From NCBI GenBank assembly GCA_964528755.1, contig CAZGWN010000004.1, positions 20,862 through 84,861 of the forward strand: DNA of 64,000 nucleotides, read 5' to 3'. Shown piece after piece: positions 8,088 through 16,896 of the stretch; position 1 is the first letter of the stretch; the number at the start of each line of letters is the position of its first letter. The stretch is from Raineyella sp964528755 (lineage in GTDB: Bacteria > Actinomycetota > Actinomycetes > Propionibacteriales > Propionibacteriaceae). The translations under genes were made by a program, and so were the position numbers. Under the pieces are notes generated by a model. The model had not been told where the DNA came from and made no database searches. It saw nothing but the letters and a program-made list of their open reading frames with translations.

Positions 8088-9743
8088 ATGAGCACCACGC
8101 ACCGCGCCGGACCAGCCGGACGCGTCCGCCGCCTCCTCGCCGCAACCGCAGCAGCCCTGCTGCTGGCCGGGTGCGGCACCGTCGGCAACACGGCCGACGA
8201 CGTCGCGGGAGCGGGCGGGCCGACCGACGGCGGCGACATCACCTTCCTCATCGACACCCTCGGCACCACCTGGGTCCCCAACAACAGCTCGATCTCCAGC
8301 TTCGAGGGCCACATCTGGGGTCACCTCACCGACAAGCTGGTCTACGTCGACGAGCAGGGGGAGGTGAGCCCGTGGGTGGCACAGAGCTGGGAACAGAACG
8401 ACGACGCGACCGAGTTCACCCTTCATCTCCGCGATGGCGTCACCTTCTCGGATGGCTCGCCGCTCGATGCCGAGGCGGTCGTCGCCAACCTCGACATCTG
8501 GGCGAACGGGCGCCCGAAGGACGGGATCAACCCGATCGGCCTGTTCCCCAAGACGTACGACCATGCCGAGGCGGTCGACCCGACGACGGTCGAGGTGTTC
8601 TTCACCGCCCCGACCCTCGGGTTCATCCCGACCCTCGGGTACCACGGCTCGATCCTCATCTCGCCCACGACCCTGGCCACCCCGGCCACCGAGCAGTCCG
8701 ATCTGGCGAAGACGGTCGCCTCGGGCCCGTTCACCGTCGAGTCGTGGAAGGAGGGTGACCACGTCACCCTCGTCAAACGGCCCGACTACGACTGGGGCCC
8801 GGAGGCGCTGGGCCACACCGGGGCGGCGTACCTGGACTCGATCACCTACAAGCAGGTCCCCGAACAGTCCCTGCGGGTGTCCTCGGTGCAGTCCGGGCAG
8901 GCCGACGTGGCGTACAACCCGTCACCCCAGGAGCTGGGTGACCTGAAGGCGGAGGGCTTCACCGTCGCCGCGCCGCGCTACCTCGGGTTCGTCGACGGGT
9001 TCGCGCTGAACACCCGGGCCGAGCCCTTCGACGACGTGCGGGTCCGCCAGGCACTGCAGGCGAGCATCGACCGCCAACAGATCATCGACACCGTCTACAC
9101 CCCCGACTGGCAGCTCGCCACCTCCGTCCTGCAGAGCAACGTCCCCGGCGCGACCGACCACTCCGAGCTGCTCACCCACGACCCGGACCGGGCCGCGAAG
9201 CTGCTCGACGAGGCGGGCTGGGTCACCGGCGCCGACGGGATCCGGGCCAAGGACGGCAAGCAGTTGGCCCTCACCCTCTACCCCAACCCGTACGTCGCCA
9301 CGACGAAGTCGATCGACGAACTGATCGCCCAGCAACTCGGCACACTCGGTTGGAAGGTCGACATCCAGTCCTTCGACGTCGTCACCTACAGCGAGCGGGT
9401 GCAGCAGGGACAGACCCAGGCGTACGAGGTCAGCCGCAGCTTCATCGACGCCGGCACGGTCGCCGGCATCCTCACCGACGCGAACAACGGCGAGGACTGG
9501 TTCAGGCTGGGCGAGTCGGATCAGACCATCAACGAGCTGCGCGACGGGATCGCCGCCGCCAGCAGCACCGAGGAGCGCGATCCGCTGCTGGACGAGCTGC
9601 AGCAGTACGTGCTCGAGCAGGGCCTCTTCGTCCCCCGCACCCAGCAGGTGCAGCGGCTCTACGTGCAGAACCCCCAGCTGAAGGGCGAGACCTACAACGG
9701 CGTGGCGTACGCGAACTACTACACGGCCTATCTGGAGAAGTGA
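8088..9743 (+). CDS. ABC transporter substrate-binding lipoprotein, family 5
   Basis: Extracellular solute-binding protein of 551 residues (peptide/nickel SBP_bac_5 type). ATG 8088 follows a strong AAGGAGA (8074-8080). An arginine-rich N-region and a hydrophobic stretch end in L-L-A-G-C, so it should be cleaved and lipidated at Cys29. Family-5 hallmarks follow: a segment reading L-T-D-K-L-V, then F-T-L-H-L-R-D-G-V-T-F-S-D-G-S-P-L near residue 115. It sits 1 bp before the first permease gene, so the locus encodes a full importer. It resembles, from memory, binding proteins that accompany LLM monooxygenases (TIGR04028-like), which would make the cargo an organic sulfur or peptide-like compound. 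The cargo is not determined. Confidence 0.9.
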   Translation: MSTTHRAGPAGRVRRLLAATAAALLLAGCGTVGNTADDVAGAGGPTDGGDITFLIDTLGTTWVPNNSSISSFEGHIWGHLTDKLVYVDEQGEVSPWVAQSWEQNDDATEFTLHLRDGVTFSDGSPLDAEAVVANLDIWANGRPKDGINPIGLFPKTYDHAEAVDPTTVEVFFTAPTLGFIPTLGYHGSILISPTTLATPATEQSDLAKTVASGPFTVESWKEGDHVTLVKRPDYDWGPEALGHTGAAYLDSITYKQVPEQSLRVSSVQSGQADVAYNPSPQELGDLKAEGFTVAAPRYLGFVDGFALNTRAEPFDDVRVRQALQASIDRQQIIDTVYTPDWQLATSVLQSNVPGATDHSELLTHDPDRAAKLLDEAGWVTGADGIRAKDGKQLALTLYPNPYVATTKSIDELIAQQLGTLGWKVDIQSFDVVTYSERVQQGQTQAYEVSRSFIDAGTVAGILTDANNGEDWFRLGESDQTINELRDGIAAASSTEERDPLLDELQQYVLEQGLFVPRTQQVQRLYVQNPQLKGETYNGVAYANYYTAYLEK

Positions 9744-9744
9744 G

Positions 9745-10746
9745 ATGAACGGCTACCTGGGCTTCGCCCTGCGCCGGCTCGTCCAGGCCGTGGTGGTGGT
9801 GCTGGCCGCCTACGTGTTCACCTTCGTGGTGGTCAGCGTCCTGCCCGGTGACCCGGTGACCAACGTGCTGCGCAATCCCGAGAACGGATTCAGCGAGGAC
9901 GAGATCACCCGGATCGTTGCCTACTACGGGTTGGACCAGCCGGTGCACATCCAGCTGTGGCGGTCGCTGTCGAACTTCCTCACCGGCGACCTGGGCGTCT
10001 CGCTGCGCTCCAACCGGCCGGTGGCCGACATGATCGGCGAGGTGCTCGCCTCCACCCTCGTCCTCGCCGCGGCCGGGCTGGCGGTCGCGATCGTGCTGGC
10101 GCTGGCCATCGCGTACGGCACCCGGGTGCTGCCCGCCCGGTGGGGGCAGGGGGTGTTGCGCTCGTTGCCGTCGCTGTTCCTGTCGGTGCCGAACTTCGTC
10201 ATCGGCTTGGTGCTCATCCACGTGTTCGCCTTCCAGGTCGGCCTGTTCCGGGTGATCGATCCCGAGTCGGTCTGGGCAACGCTGTTCGCCGCGATCGCGC
10301 TGGGGATCCCGGTCTCGGCTCAGATCGCCGAAGTGCTGATCACCAACCTGGACCACGAGTCACGTCAGGAGTTCGCGGCGGTGGCCCGCTCGCGCGGGCT
10401 GAGCCGGGCCCGGCTGTTCGCGGCCCACCTGCTCAAGCCGTCGTCGCTGCCGGTGGTCACGGTGCTGGCGCTGACGGTCGGGGAGCTGCTCGGTGGGTCG
10501 CTGATCACCGAGACGGTCTTCGGACGCACCGGTGTCGGCAGCCTGGTCCAGCGTTCGGTGACCACCCAGGACCTTCCGGTGCTGCAGGCGGTGGTGTCCC
10601 TGGCCGCGGCGGTCTTCGTGGTGGTCAACCTCCTCGCCGACCTCGTCTACCCGCTGCTTGATCCCCGGGTCCGTGCGGTCACCGGATCGACCCGGCGCCG
10701 CAGAGCCGTCGACGACGGCTCGCTCGGGGCGGGGGCGGCCGCATGA
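9745..10746 (+). CDS. peptide-type ABC transporter permease (DppB-like)
   Basis: Inner-membrane permease of 333 residues. The start shows the DppB/OppB signature: a first membrane segment, then L-P-G-D-P-V, and later L-R-S-N-R-P-V before the core helices. About six hydrophobic segments are visible. The EAA loop (E-F-A-A-V-A-R-S-R-G-L-S near residue 212) docks onto the ATPase. ATG 9745 follows the lipoprotein stop by 1 bp, and the end overlaps the next permease start by ATGA, so the set is translated together. Confidence 0.9.
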   Translation: MNGYLGFALRRLVQAVVVVLAAYVFTFVVVSVLPGDPVTNVLRNPENGFSEDEITRIVAYYGLDQPVHIQLWRSLSNFLTGDLGVSLRSNRPVADMIGEVLASTLVLAAAGLAVAIVLALAIAYGTRVLPARWGQGVLRSLPSLFLSVPNFVIGLVLIHVFAFQVGLFRVIDPESVWATLFAAIALGIPVSAQIAEVLITNLDHESRQEFAAVARSRGLSRARLFAAHLLKPSSLPVVTVLALTVGELLGGSLITETVFGRTGVGSLVQRSVTTQDLPVLQAVVSLAAAVFVVVNLLADLVYPLLDPRVRAVTGSTRRRRAVDDGSLGAGAAA

Positions 10747-11594
10747 GCGTCGCCGGTCTCACCACGGCAGAGGCGCGGGAGTCCGCCCTCGACCGGATCC
10801 GGTCCCTGCGGGTGCCGCCGGGCGTGGCGCTCTCCTTCGCCGTCATCGCCGTTGTCATCGCCTGGTCGCTGGCACCGGGGCTGTTCACCGGCCAGGACCC
10901 GGTCAACGGAGTGCCGGCCGACAAGTTCCTGCCGCCGAGCGCGGCACACTGGTTCGGCACCGACCAACTGGGCCGTGACCTGTTCTCCCGGGTCGTCCAC
11001 GGCACCGCATCCTCGGTGTCCAGCGCCCTCATCGCCGTGGTCATCGGCGTGATCGTCGGCGGGTCCATCGGCCTGCTCGCCGGGTTCCTCGGTGGCTGGG
11101 TGGACACCGTGCTGGCCCGGCTGGTCGACGTCCTGCTGGCCATCCCCAGCTTCCTGCTGGCCGTCATCGTGGTCAGCTCGCTGGGCTTCGACACGACGAA
11201 CGCAGCGATCGCGACCGGGGTATCGGCGGTGGCGGTCTTCGCCCGGGTGATGCGCGCGGAGGTGATCAAGACCCGCCGGGCGGTCTTCGTCGAGGCCTCC
11301 TTCCTCCAGGGCGGATCGCACCTGCACATCCTGGCCCGACACGTCCTGCCCAACGCGTCCCGGTCGCTCCTGGCCCTCGCGGTGCTCCAGTTCGGCCTGT
11401 CCATCCTCGTCATCGCCGGACTGGCGTTCCTCGGGTACGGAGATCCGCCGCCCGCCTCCGACTGGGGCCTGCTGATCTCGACCGGCAAGGACTACCTCAA
11501 ATGGCCGTGGCTGGTGTACGCCCCGGCCCTGGTGACAATCGCAACCGTTCTCTCCGTGAACAGGATCAGCCGATGGCTCCGCAAGACCGACTGA
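10743..11594 (+). CDS. peptide-type ABC transporter permease (DppC-like)
   Basis: Second permease, 283 residues. It has the DppC pattern: a cytoplasmic N-tail, one membrane helix, then W-F-G-T-D-Q-L-G-R-D-L-F-S-R-V, which is diagnostic for this subfamily, and a five-helix core. The EAA-type loop (E-A-S-F-L-Q-G-G near residue 180) follows the A-V-F-V segment. The start overlaps the DppB-like gene by 4 bp, and the 3' end overlaps the ATPase gene by 22 bp. It would form a heterodimeric channel with the preceding permease. Confidence 0.9.
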   Translation: MSVAGLTTAEARESALDRIRSLRVPPGVALSFAVIAVVIAWSLAPGLFTGQDPVNGVPADKFLPPSAAHWFGTDQLGRDLFSRVVHGTASSVSSALIAVVIGVIVGGSIGLLAGFLGGWVDTVLARLVDVLLAIPSFLLAVIVVSSLGFDTTNAAIATGVSAVAVFARVMRAEVIKTRRAVFVEASFLQGGSHLHILARHVLPNASRSLLALAVLQFGLSILVIAGLAFLGYGDPPPASDWGLLISTGKDYLKWPWLVYAPALVTIATVLSVNRISRWLRKTD

Positions 11595-13261
11595 GCGCCA
11601 CTCTCGACCGGCCGGCCGCGCCGGCGGGCACACCCGTACCGTCCACCGAGGCCGGTCCGCTGGTCTCGGTCCGCGGACTGTCGGTGGCGTACGACCGCCG
11701 CACGGTGGTCGACGACGTGTCCTTCGACCTGCCGCGCTGGGGCAGCCTCGCCCTCATCGGCGAGTCCGGGTCGGGCAAGTCCACGATCGCCCGGGCGATC
11801 CTGCGGCTGCTGCCCGACACCGGCCGGGCCACAGGTGAGATCCGCTTCGGCGGGGACAACCTGCTCGCCCTTTCCGAGCGTCGGTTCCGGTCGTTGCGGG
11901 GACGCCGGCTCGGCTTCGTCCCGCAGGATCCCGGCAACTCTCTCAACCCGGTCCGGACCATCGGGTCCCAGGCCCGGGAGGCCGCCCGGCTGGTCGACGG
12001 ACTGGACCGGGCAGCGGCCGACGAGCTGATCCTCGACACCTTCGCCCGGGTCGGCCTGGACGACCCGCGCCGAGCCTACGAGTCCTACCCCCATCAGCTC
12101 TCCGGGGGGATGCTGCAGCGGGTGCTGATCGGCCTGGCGGCCCTGCCCGGACCGGACCTGCTGATTGCCGACGAGCCGACGTCGGCCCTGGACGTGACGA
12201 TCCAGAAGCGGATCCTCGACCTTCTCTCCGAGCTGCGCGAGACCCTCGGGATCGGCCTTCTGCTGATCACCCACGACCTCGCCATCGCGGCCGAGCGGGC
12301 CGACCTTCTCGTCGTGCTGCGCGGCGGCCGGGTCCAGGAGACCGGCGACACCCGCTCCGTCTTCGGCGCCCCCACCTCGGAGTACGCGCGCAAACTGCAT
12401 GCCGACGTGCCCTCCCTCAACCCCGACCGGTACGCCGGGTCACGCGCCGCGGGGCTGGTCCGGCTGACCGACCCGGCGACGGAACCGAGGATCGACGTCC
12501 GCTCGGTGACCAAGAGCTTCACTGTCGACGGGTCCCGGCTGACGGCGGTCGACAATGTGTCGTTCTCCGTCCCGACCGGCACCACGCACGCGCTGGTCGG
12601 CGAATCCGGATCGGGCAAGACCACCACGATCCGCCTCCTGCTCGGCCTGGAGCAGCCCGACTCCGGGGAGATCGTCGTGGCCGGTGAACGCCTCGACGGG
12701 CGCTCGCACCGCTCGCTGCGGACCGCCCGGCGCAACCTCGCGCTGGTCTACCAGAACCCGTACACCTCCCTCGACCCGACCTGGCGGGTCGACCGGCTGA
12801 TCTGCGAACCGCTGGACCGCTACCGGGTCGGCACCCCGGCCGAGCGGACCGCGCAGGTCGCCCGGGCCCTGGAGGCCGTCGGGCTGGACGACACGTACGC
12901 CCGGCGACGCCCGGCCCGGCTGTCCGGCGGTCAGCGCCAGCGGGTGGCGATCGCCCGGGCGCTGGTGCTGCGCCCGGGGGTGATCGTGCTGGACGAGCCG
13001 ACCTCGGCGCTGGATGTGTCCGTACAGGCCGATATCGTCGGTGTGCTGCTGCGACTGCAGGCCGAGTTGGGCCTGACGTACGTGTTCGTCTCGCACGACC
13101 TGGCGTTGGTCCGCCAGCTGGCCCACTCGGTGACGGTGATGCGCCGCGGCCGGGTGGTCGAGTCCGGCCCGGTCGACGACGTGCTGGAGGATCCCGCCGA
13201 GGACTACACCCGGACGCTGGTGGAGTCGGTCCCGGCCGGCCTCGCGGGCCGGTCGGCCTGA
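11573..13261 (+). CDS. fused double ATPase of peptide-type ABC importer (DppD-DppF fusion)
   Basis: Protein of 562 residues carrying two complete nucleotide-binding domains. The first has Walker A G-E-S-G-S-G-K-S-T, signature L-S-G-G-M and Walker B L-L-I-A-D-E-P. The second has G-E-S-G-S-G-K-T-T, L-S-G-G-Q and V-I-V-L-D-E-P. Both keep the usual switch histidine (T-H-D-L and S-H-D-L). ATG 11573 is chosen over earlier frame codons because AGGA (11562-11565) lies 7 nt upstream; it overlaps the end of the permease gene. Single-chain DppD/F fusions are common in actinobacteria. It powers uptake through the two permeases. Confidence 0.92.
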   Translation: MAPQDRLSATLDRPAAPAGTPVPSTEAGPLVSVRGLSVAYDRRTVVDDVSFDLPRWGSLALIGESGSGKSTIARAILRLLPDTGRATGEIRFGGDNLLALSERRFRSLRGRRLGFVPQDPGNSLNPVRTIGSQAREAARLVDGLDRAAADELILDTFARVGLDDPRRAYESYPHQLSGGMLQRVLIGLAALPGPDLLIADEPTSALDVTIQKRILDLLSELRETLGIGLLLITHDLAIAAERADLLVVLRGGRVQETGDTRSVFGAPTSEYARKLHADVPSLNPDRYAGSRAAGLVRLTDPATEPRIDVRSVTKSFTVDGSRLTAVDNVSFSVPTGTTHALVGESGSGKTTTIRLLLGLEQPDSGEIVVAGERLDGRSHRSLRTARRNLALVYQNPYTSLDPTWRVDRLICEPLDRYRVGTPAERTAQVARALEAVGLDDTYARRRPARLSGGQRQRVAIARALVLRPGVIVLDEPTSALDVSVQADIVGVLLRLQAELGLTYVFVSHDLALVRQLAHSVTVMRRGRVVESGPVDDVLEDPAEDYTRTLVESVPAGLAGRSA

Positions 13262-13292
13262 GCAGCAGGCGGACACCGACGCGCGGCGCGCC

Positions 13293-14069
13293 TCAGGGCC
13301 GCAGCACCGCGAAGGGGTCGGTCACGGTCAGGTGCCGGCTGGTGAACCGGAACAGCCGGGCGGGCCGGCCCCCGTGGCTGCCCGGTGGCGTCACCCGGCC
13401 GGTCGATTCCAGTTGGCCGCGCCGGGTGAGCACCCGTTGCAGGTTGGTCACCGCCACCTCGTGGCCGAGTGCGGCGGCGTACGCGTCGCGCAGCCGGGCG
13501 AGGGTGAACTCCGCCGGCGCCAGTGCGAAGGCGATGTTGGTATAGGACAGCTTGGCCCGCAGTCGTGCCACCCCGTGACCGACCACCGGGGCGTGGTCGA
13601 AGGCCATCTCGCCGATCTCGCCGACCCGCAGCCAGGCGACCCCGTCGGGCAGCCGCGCCTCGCTGTCCCACGGCACCACCCCCAGATAGGCGGTGGCGAT
13701 GGTTCGGTCGAACGGGTCGCGGTCGGGACGGCTGAGGGTCTCCAGCTGCTCCAGATGGGCGACCTCGGCCAGGTCCACCTTGGAGGCCAGGTGCCGGCGG
13801 ACGCTCGCCCCGATCGTCTCGTTGACCTCCACCGGGCCGCTCGGCAACGCCCAGCAGCCGGCGAACGGGGCCCGGCGGCGGCGCCGGACGAGCACCGCCA
13901 GGTGCGTGTCGGCGTCTCCCCGGATCACCCGGAGCACGACGGCCAGCGCCTCATGGCGGTACTTCGCTACGCCGGAGGGGTCGCGGACGGGGCCGCTGGG
14001 TTGCGGGGAGTCGCGGCCGGGACCGGTGGGACCCGCCGGTTCGGGCAGCCGCCCCGTGTCGTGCTCCAC
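13293..14069 (-). CDS. nrtR: NrtR-type transcriptional repressor of NAD synthesis
   Basis: Regulator of 258 residues: an N-terminal Nudix domain (L-A-V-V-L-R-V-I-R-G onward) and a C-terminal winged helix (F-T-L-A-R-L-R-D-A-Y-A-A-A-L-G-H then N-L-Q-R-V-L). The Nudix box begins normally (G-P-V-E-V-N-E) but the catalytic R-E-x-x-E-E core reads R-H-L-A-S-K, so hydrolysis is unlikely and ligand sensing is expected, as in NrtR proteins that bind ADP-ribose or NAD-type ligands. It is divergent from nadA-nadB-nadC, the usual target. GTG 14069 lies 7 nt after TAGCAT (14082-14077), so the mRNA is probably leaderless. The length upstream of the Nudix fold (about 35 residues) is unusual but short enough to accept. 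Confidence 0.85.
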   Translation of the reverse strand: MEHDTGRLPEPAGPTGPGRDSPQPSGPVRDPSGVAKYRHEALAVVLRVIRGDADTHLAVLVRRRRRAPFAGCWALPSGPVEVNETIGASVRRHLASKVDLAEVAHLEQLETLSRPDRDPFDRTIATAYLGVVPWDSEARLPDGVAWLRVGEIGEMAFDHAPVVGHGVARLRAKLSYTNIAFALAPAEFTLARLRDAYAAALGHEVAVTNLQRVLTRRGQLESTGRVTPPGSHGGRPARLFRFTSRHLTVTDPFAVLRP

Positions 14070-14076
14070 GCACAGG

Positions 14077-14117
14077 ATGCTACAGTGAGGACAGTTTTCG
14101 ACCAACAGGCGAAAAAC
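14077..14117. promoter_or_regulatory. overlapping divergent nrtR/nadA promoters with candidate operator
   Basis: The 63 bp between the two start codons hold a minus-strand -10 TAGCAT (14082-14077) for nrtR and a plus-strand extended -10 TGCTACAGT (hexamer 14081-14086) for nadA; they overlap by 2 bp. Just downstream, GTTTTCG (14094-14100) and CGAAAAAC (14110-14117) form an inverted repeat around the expected nadA start point. This is a natural place for NrtR binding; the repeat is seen, the protein link is inferred. Confidence 0.5.
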
Positions 14118-14132
14118 ATGGAGGAGGTTCCC

Positions 14133-15212
14133 ATGGCGATCACCGCACCCGCCTCGCGGCGGGACCGGCCGACCACCGACCGGCGGGCCCCGGGCGAATC
14201 CGCTCGGCCGGACCCGGGCGAAGCCGACTGGCGCACGTGGAGCGAGGCCGAATGGGCCGACTGGAGGACGGAGGTCCGCCGGCTCGCCGCCGCCCGCCAC
14301 GCCGTCATCCTGGCGCACAACTACCAGCTCGGCCCGATCCAGGACATCGCCGACCACGTCGGCGACTCACTGGCGCTGTCGCGGATCGCCGCCGACGCCG
14401 AGGCCGACACCATCGTCTTCTGCGGGGTCCACTTCATGGCCGAGACCGCCGCGATCCTCTCCCCCGACAAGCGGGTGCTCATCCCCGACGCCGCGGCCGG
14501 CTGCTCACTGGCCGACGCCATCACCGCCGACCAGTTGCGCGCCTGGAAGGCCGACCACCCCGGCGCGGTCGTGGTCAGCTATGTCAACACGACCGCCGAG
14601 GTGAAGGCCGAATCCGACCTGTGCTGCACCTCGTCGAACGCCGTCGATGTCGTCGCCTCGATTCCCGCCGGCACCGAGATCCTCTTCGGCCCCGACCAGT
14701 TCCTCGGCGCCCACGTACGCCGGATGACCGGACGCGACAACATCCACGTCTGGTTGGGCGAGTGCCACGTCCACGCCGACATCTCACCGGGCGCGCTGAT
14801 CGACAAGGTGCACGCCAACCCCGACGCCGAGCTCTACGTGCACCCCGAGTGCGGCTGCACGACGTCGGCGCTGTGGCTGGCCGACACCGGCGACCTCCCC
14901 GCCGAGCGTACCCACGTCGTATCCACCGGCGGCATGCTCGACCTGGCCCGCTCCACCCGCGCCTCGAAGGTGCTCGTCGCCACCGAGATCGGCATGCTGC
15001 ACCAGTTGCGTAGGGCCCGCCCCGACACCGTCTTCGAGCCGGTCAACCCGGGTGCGGCCTGCCCTTTCATGCAGATGATCACCCCTGACAAGCTGCTGCG
15101 GTGCCTGCGCGAGGGACGCGACGAGGTGCGGGTGGAGCCCGGCATCGCCGACCGGGCCCGCAGCGCCGTGGAACGGATGATCGCCATCGGCCGGCCCGGC
15201 GGGGGTGAGTGA
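14133..15212 (+). CDS. nadA: quinolinate synthase A
   Basis: 4Fe-4S enzyme of 359 residues that condenses iminoaspartate with dihydroxyacetone phosphate to quinolinate. Seen: A-H-N-Y-Q near residue 57, the A-D-T-I-V-F-C-G-V-H-F-M-A-E-T segment with the first cluster cysteine, C-C-T-S-S-N-A, H-P-E-C-G-C and C-P-F-M-Q-M, supplying the conserved cysteines. ATG 14133 follows GAGGAGG (14121-14127). There is an N-terminal extension of about 45 residues, rich in Arg/Pro, of no known role. The gene overlaps nadB by 8 bp, and the operon is probably repressed by NrtR. Confidence 0.95.
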   Translation: MAITAPASRRDRPTTDRRAPGESARPDPGEADWRTWSEAEWADWRTEVRRLAAARHAVILAHNYQLGPIQDIADHVGDSLALSRIAADAEADTIVFCGVHFMAETAAILSPDKRVLIPDAAAGCSLADAITADQLRAWKADHPGAVVVSYVNTTAEVKAESDLCCTSSNAVDVVASIPAGTEILFGPDQFLGAHVRRMTGRDNIHVWLGECHVHADISPGALIDKVHANPDAELYVHPECGCTTSALWLADTGDLPAERTHVVSTGGMLDLARSTRASKVLVATEIGMLHQLRRARPDTVFEPVNPGAACPFMQMITPDKLLRCLREGRDEVRVEPGIADRARSAVERMIAIGRPGGGE

Positions 15213-16896
15213 GGTGCGTCGGACATCCCTGCCCCGTACGGGGGCGATGCTGGCCGGCCCGGCACCGGCGTGGCGGCGAACCACCGGCGTACTCGTCGTC
15301 GGCTCGGGCGCCGCCGGACTCACGGCCGCCCTGCGGCTGGCCGAGTGCGGCATCGAGACCGTCGTGCTGACCCGCGCCGACCTGCTCGACTCCTGCACCG
15401 ACTGGGCCCAGGGCGGCCTGGCCGCGGTGTGGGCCGGCGACGACACCCCTGACCTGCACCGGCACGACACCCTGGTGGCCGGCGCCGGGCTGTGCGAGGA
15501 CAACGCTGTCCGCACCCTGGTCGCCGAGGCCCCCCGGGCGATCCGTCGGCTGGTGGCGCGTGGGGCGGACTTCGACCGGGGCCCCGACGGCGCCTACGAC
15601 CTGCATCTGGAGGGCGGGCACGCGGCCCGGCGGATCCTGCACGCCGGCGGCGACGCCACCGGCCACGAGGTCGCGCTCACCCTCGCGCGCGCGGCCGTCC
15701 GGGCCGATGCCGACCCCGACCTCCCGCTGACGATTGCCGCCGACGCCCGGGCGGTGGACGTGCTCACCGACGCCGCCGGCGCCGCCTGCGGGGTCCGGGT
15801 CCGCACCGCCGACGGCACGGTCGGCGACTGGCTGGCCGGCGCGGTCGTCCTGGCCAGCGGTGGCATCGGCCAGGCCTGGGGCCTGACCACCAACCCACCG
15901 GTCGCCACCGGTGACGGCCAGGCGATGGCCTGGCGGGCGGGGGCGGCCCTGCGGGACATGGAGTTCGTCCAGTTCCACCCGACCGTGCTGTGGCTCGACC
16001 CGGCCGACCGGGTTCCCGGCGACCGCGGGGTGCTGATCTCCGAGGCGGTCCGCGGGGAGGGTGCCGTCCTCGTCGACGATCGGGGCGAACGGGTGATGGC
16101 CGGTCACCATCCACTGGCCGACCTCGCCCCGCGCGACGTCGTCTCGGCGCAGATGCAGGCGCACATGGCCACCCGGGGCGCGACCCATCTCTTCCTCGAC
16201 GCCCGCCATCTGGGCGCCGACGGCTGGCAGAAACGGTTCCCGTCGATCCTTGCCCTGTGCCGCGAGCGCGGTATCGACCCGGTCAGCGCACCCATCCCCG
16301 TGCGCCCGGGCGCGCACTACCTGTGCGGGGGGATCGAGGCCGACCTCGACGGCCGGACCGGCCTGCCCGGGCTCTACGCCGTCGGGGAGGTCGCCGGCAC
16401 CGGGGTCCAGGGCGCCAATCGGCTCGCCTCGAACTCCATCACCGAGGGGCTCGTCGCCGGCCACCGGGTCGCCGCGCTGCTGGCCCGTAGGCCGCTGCCG
16501 ACCCCCGGCGAGCCGGTCGAGCGGCCCCGGGTGCCGCTGGCCGATCCCGCCGCCCGGACCGACCTGCACGAGGTGATGGACGGCTCGGTCGGCGTGCTGC
16601 GGGACGCGCCGGGTCTGACCGCGGCGCTGGCCGCCCTCGACACCCCGCCGAACGCGGTCCGGCTCGACGACGACACCCTCGACCAGACGAACCTGCACAC
16701 CGTCGCCCGACTGGTGGCCACCGCCGCGGCGGCCCGGACCGAGTCGCGCGGCTGCCACCGCCGCGCCGACCATCCCGGCACGGACGACTCCTGGCGGCGC
16801 CACCTGTCGCTGACCATCGGGCCCGCCGCGTCGATCCTGGTCGCCGACGAACCGATGCCATCCACCGACGACCTCACGCTGGGAGTTTCGGCATGA
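15205..16896 (+). CDS. nadB: L-aspartate oxidase
   Basis: FAD enzyme of 563 residues that oxidises L-aspartate to iminoaspartate for NadA. The N-terminal dinucleotide motif V-V-G-S-G-A-A-G-L is preceded by about 30 residues. Further hallmarks are D-W-A-Q-G-G-L-A-A-V, H-D-T-L-V-A-G-A-G-L-C, Q-F-H-P-T and the E-S-R-G-C-H-R-R-A-D-H-P segment of the C-terminal helical domain. GTG 15205 overlaps the nadA end; GTG 15214 is an alternative. The order nadA-nadB-nadC supports one NAD de novo operon. Confidence 0.95.
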   Translation: MSEVRRTSLPRTGAMLAGPAPAWRRTTGVLVVGSGAAGLTAALRLAECGIETVVLTRADLLDSCTDWAQGGLAAVWAGDDTPDLHRHDTLVAGAGLCEDNAVRTLVAEAPRAIRRLVARGADFDRGPDGAYDLHLEGGHAARRILHAGGDATGHEVALTLARAAVRADADPDLPLTIAADARAVDVLTDAAGAACGVRVRTADGTVGDWLAGAVVLASGGIGQAWGLTTNPPVATGDGQAMAWRAGAALRDMEFVQFHPTVLWLDPADRVPGDRGVLISEAVRGEGAVLVDDRGERVMAGHHPLADLAPRDVVSAQMQAHMATRGATHLFLDARHLGADGWQKRFPSILALCRERGIDPVSAPIPVRPGAHYLCGGIEADLDGRTGLPGLYAVGEVAGTGVQGANRLASNSITEGLVAGHRVAALLARRPLPTPGEPVERPRVPLADPAARTDLHEVMDGSVGVLRDAPGLTAALAALDTPPNAVRLDDDTLDQTNLHTVARLVATAAAARTESRGCHRRADHPGTDDSWRRHLSLTIGPAASILVADEPMPSTDDLTLGVSA

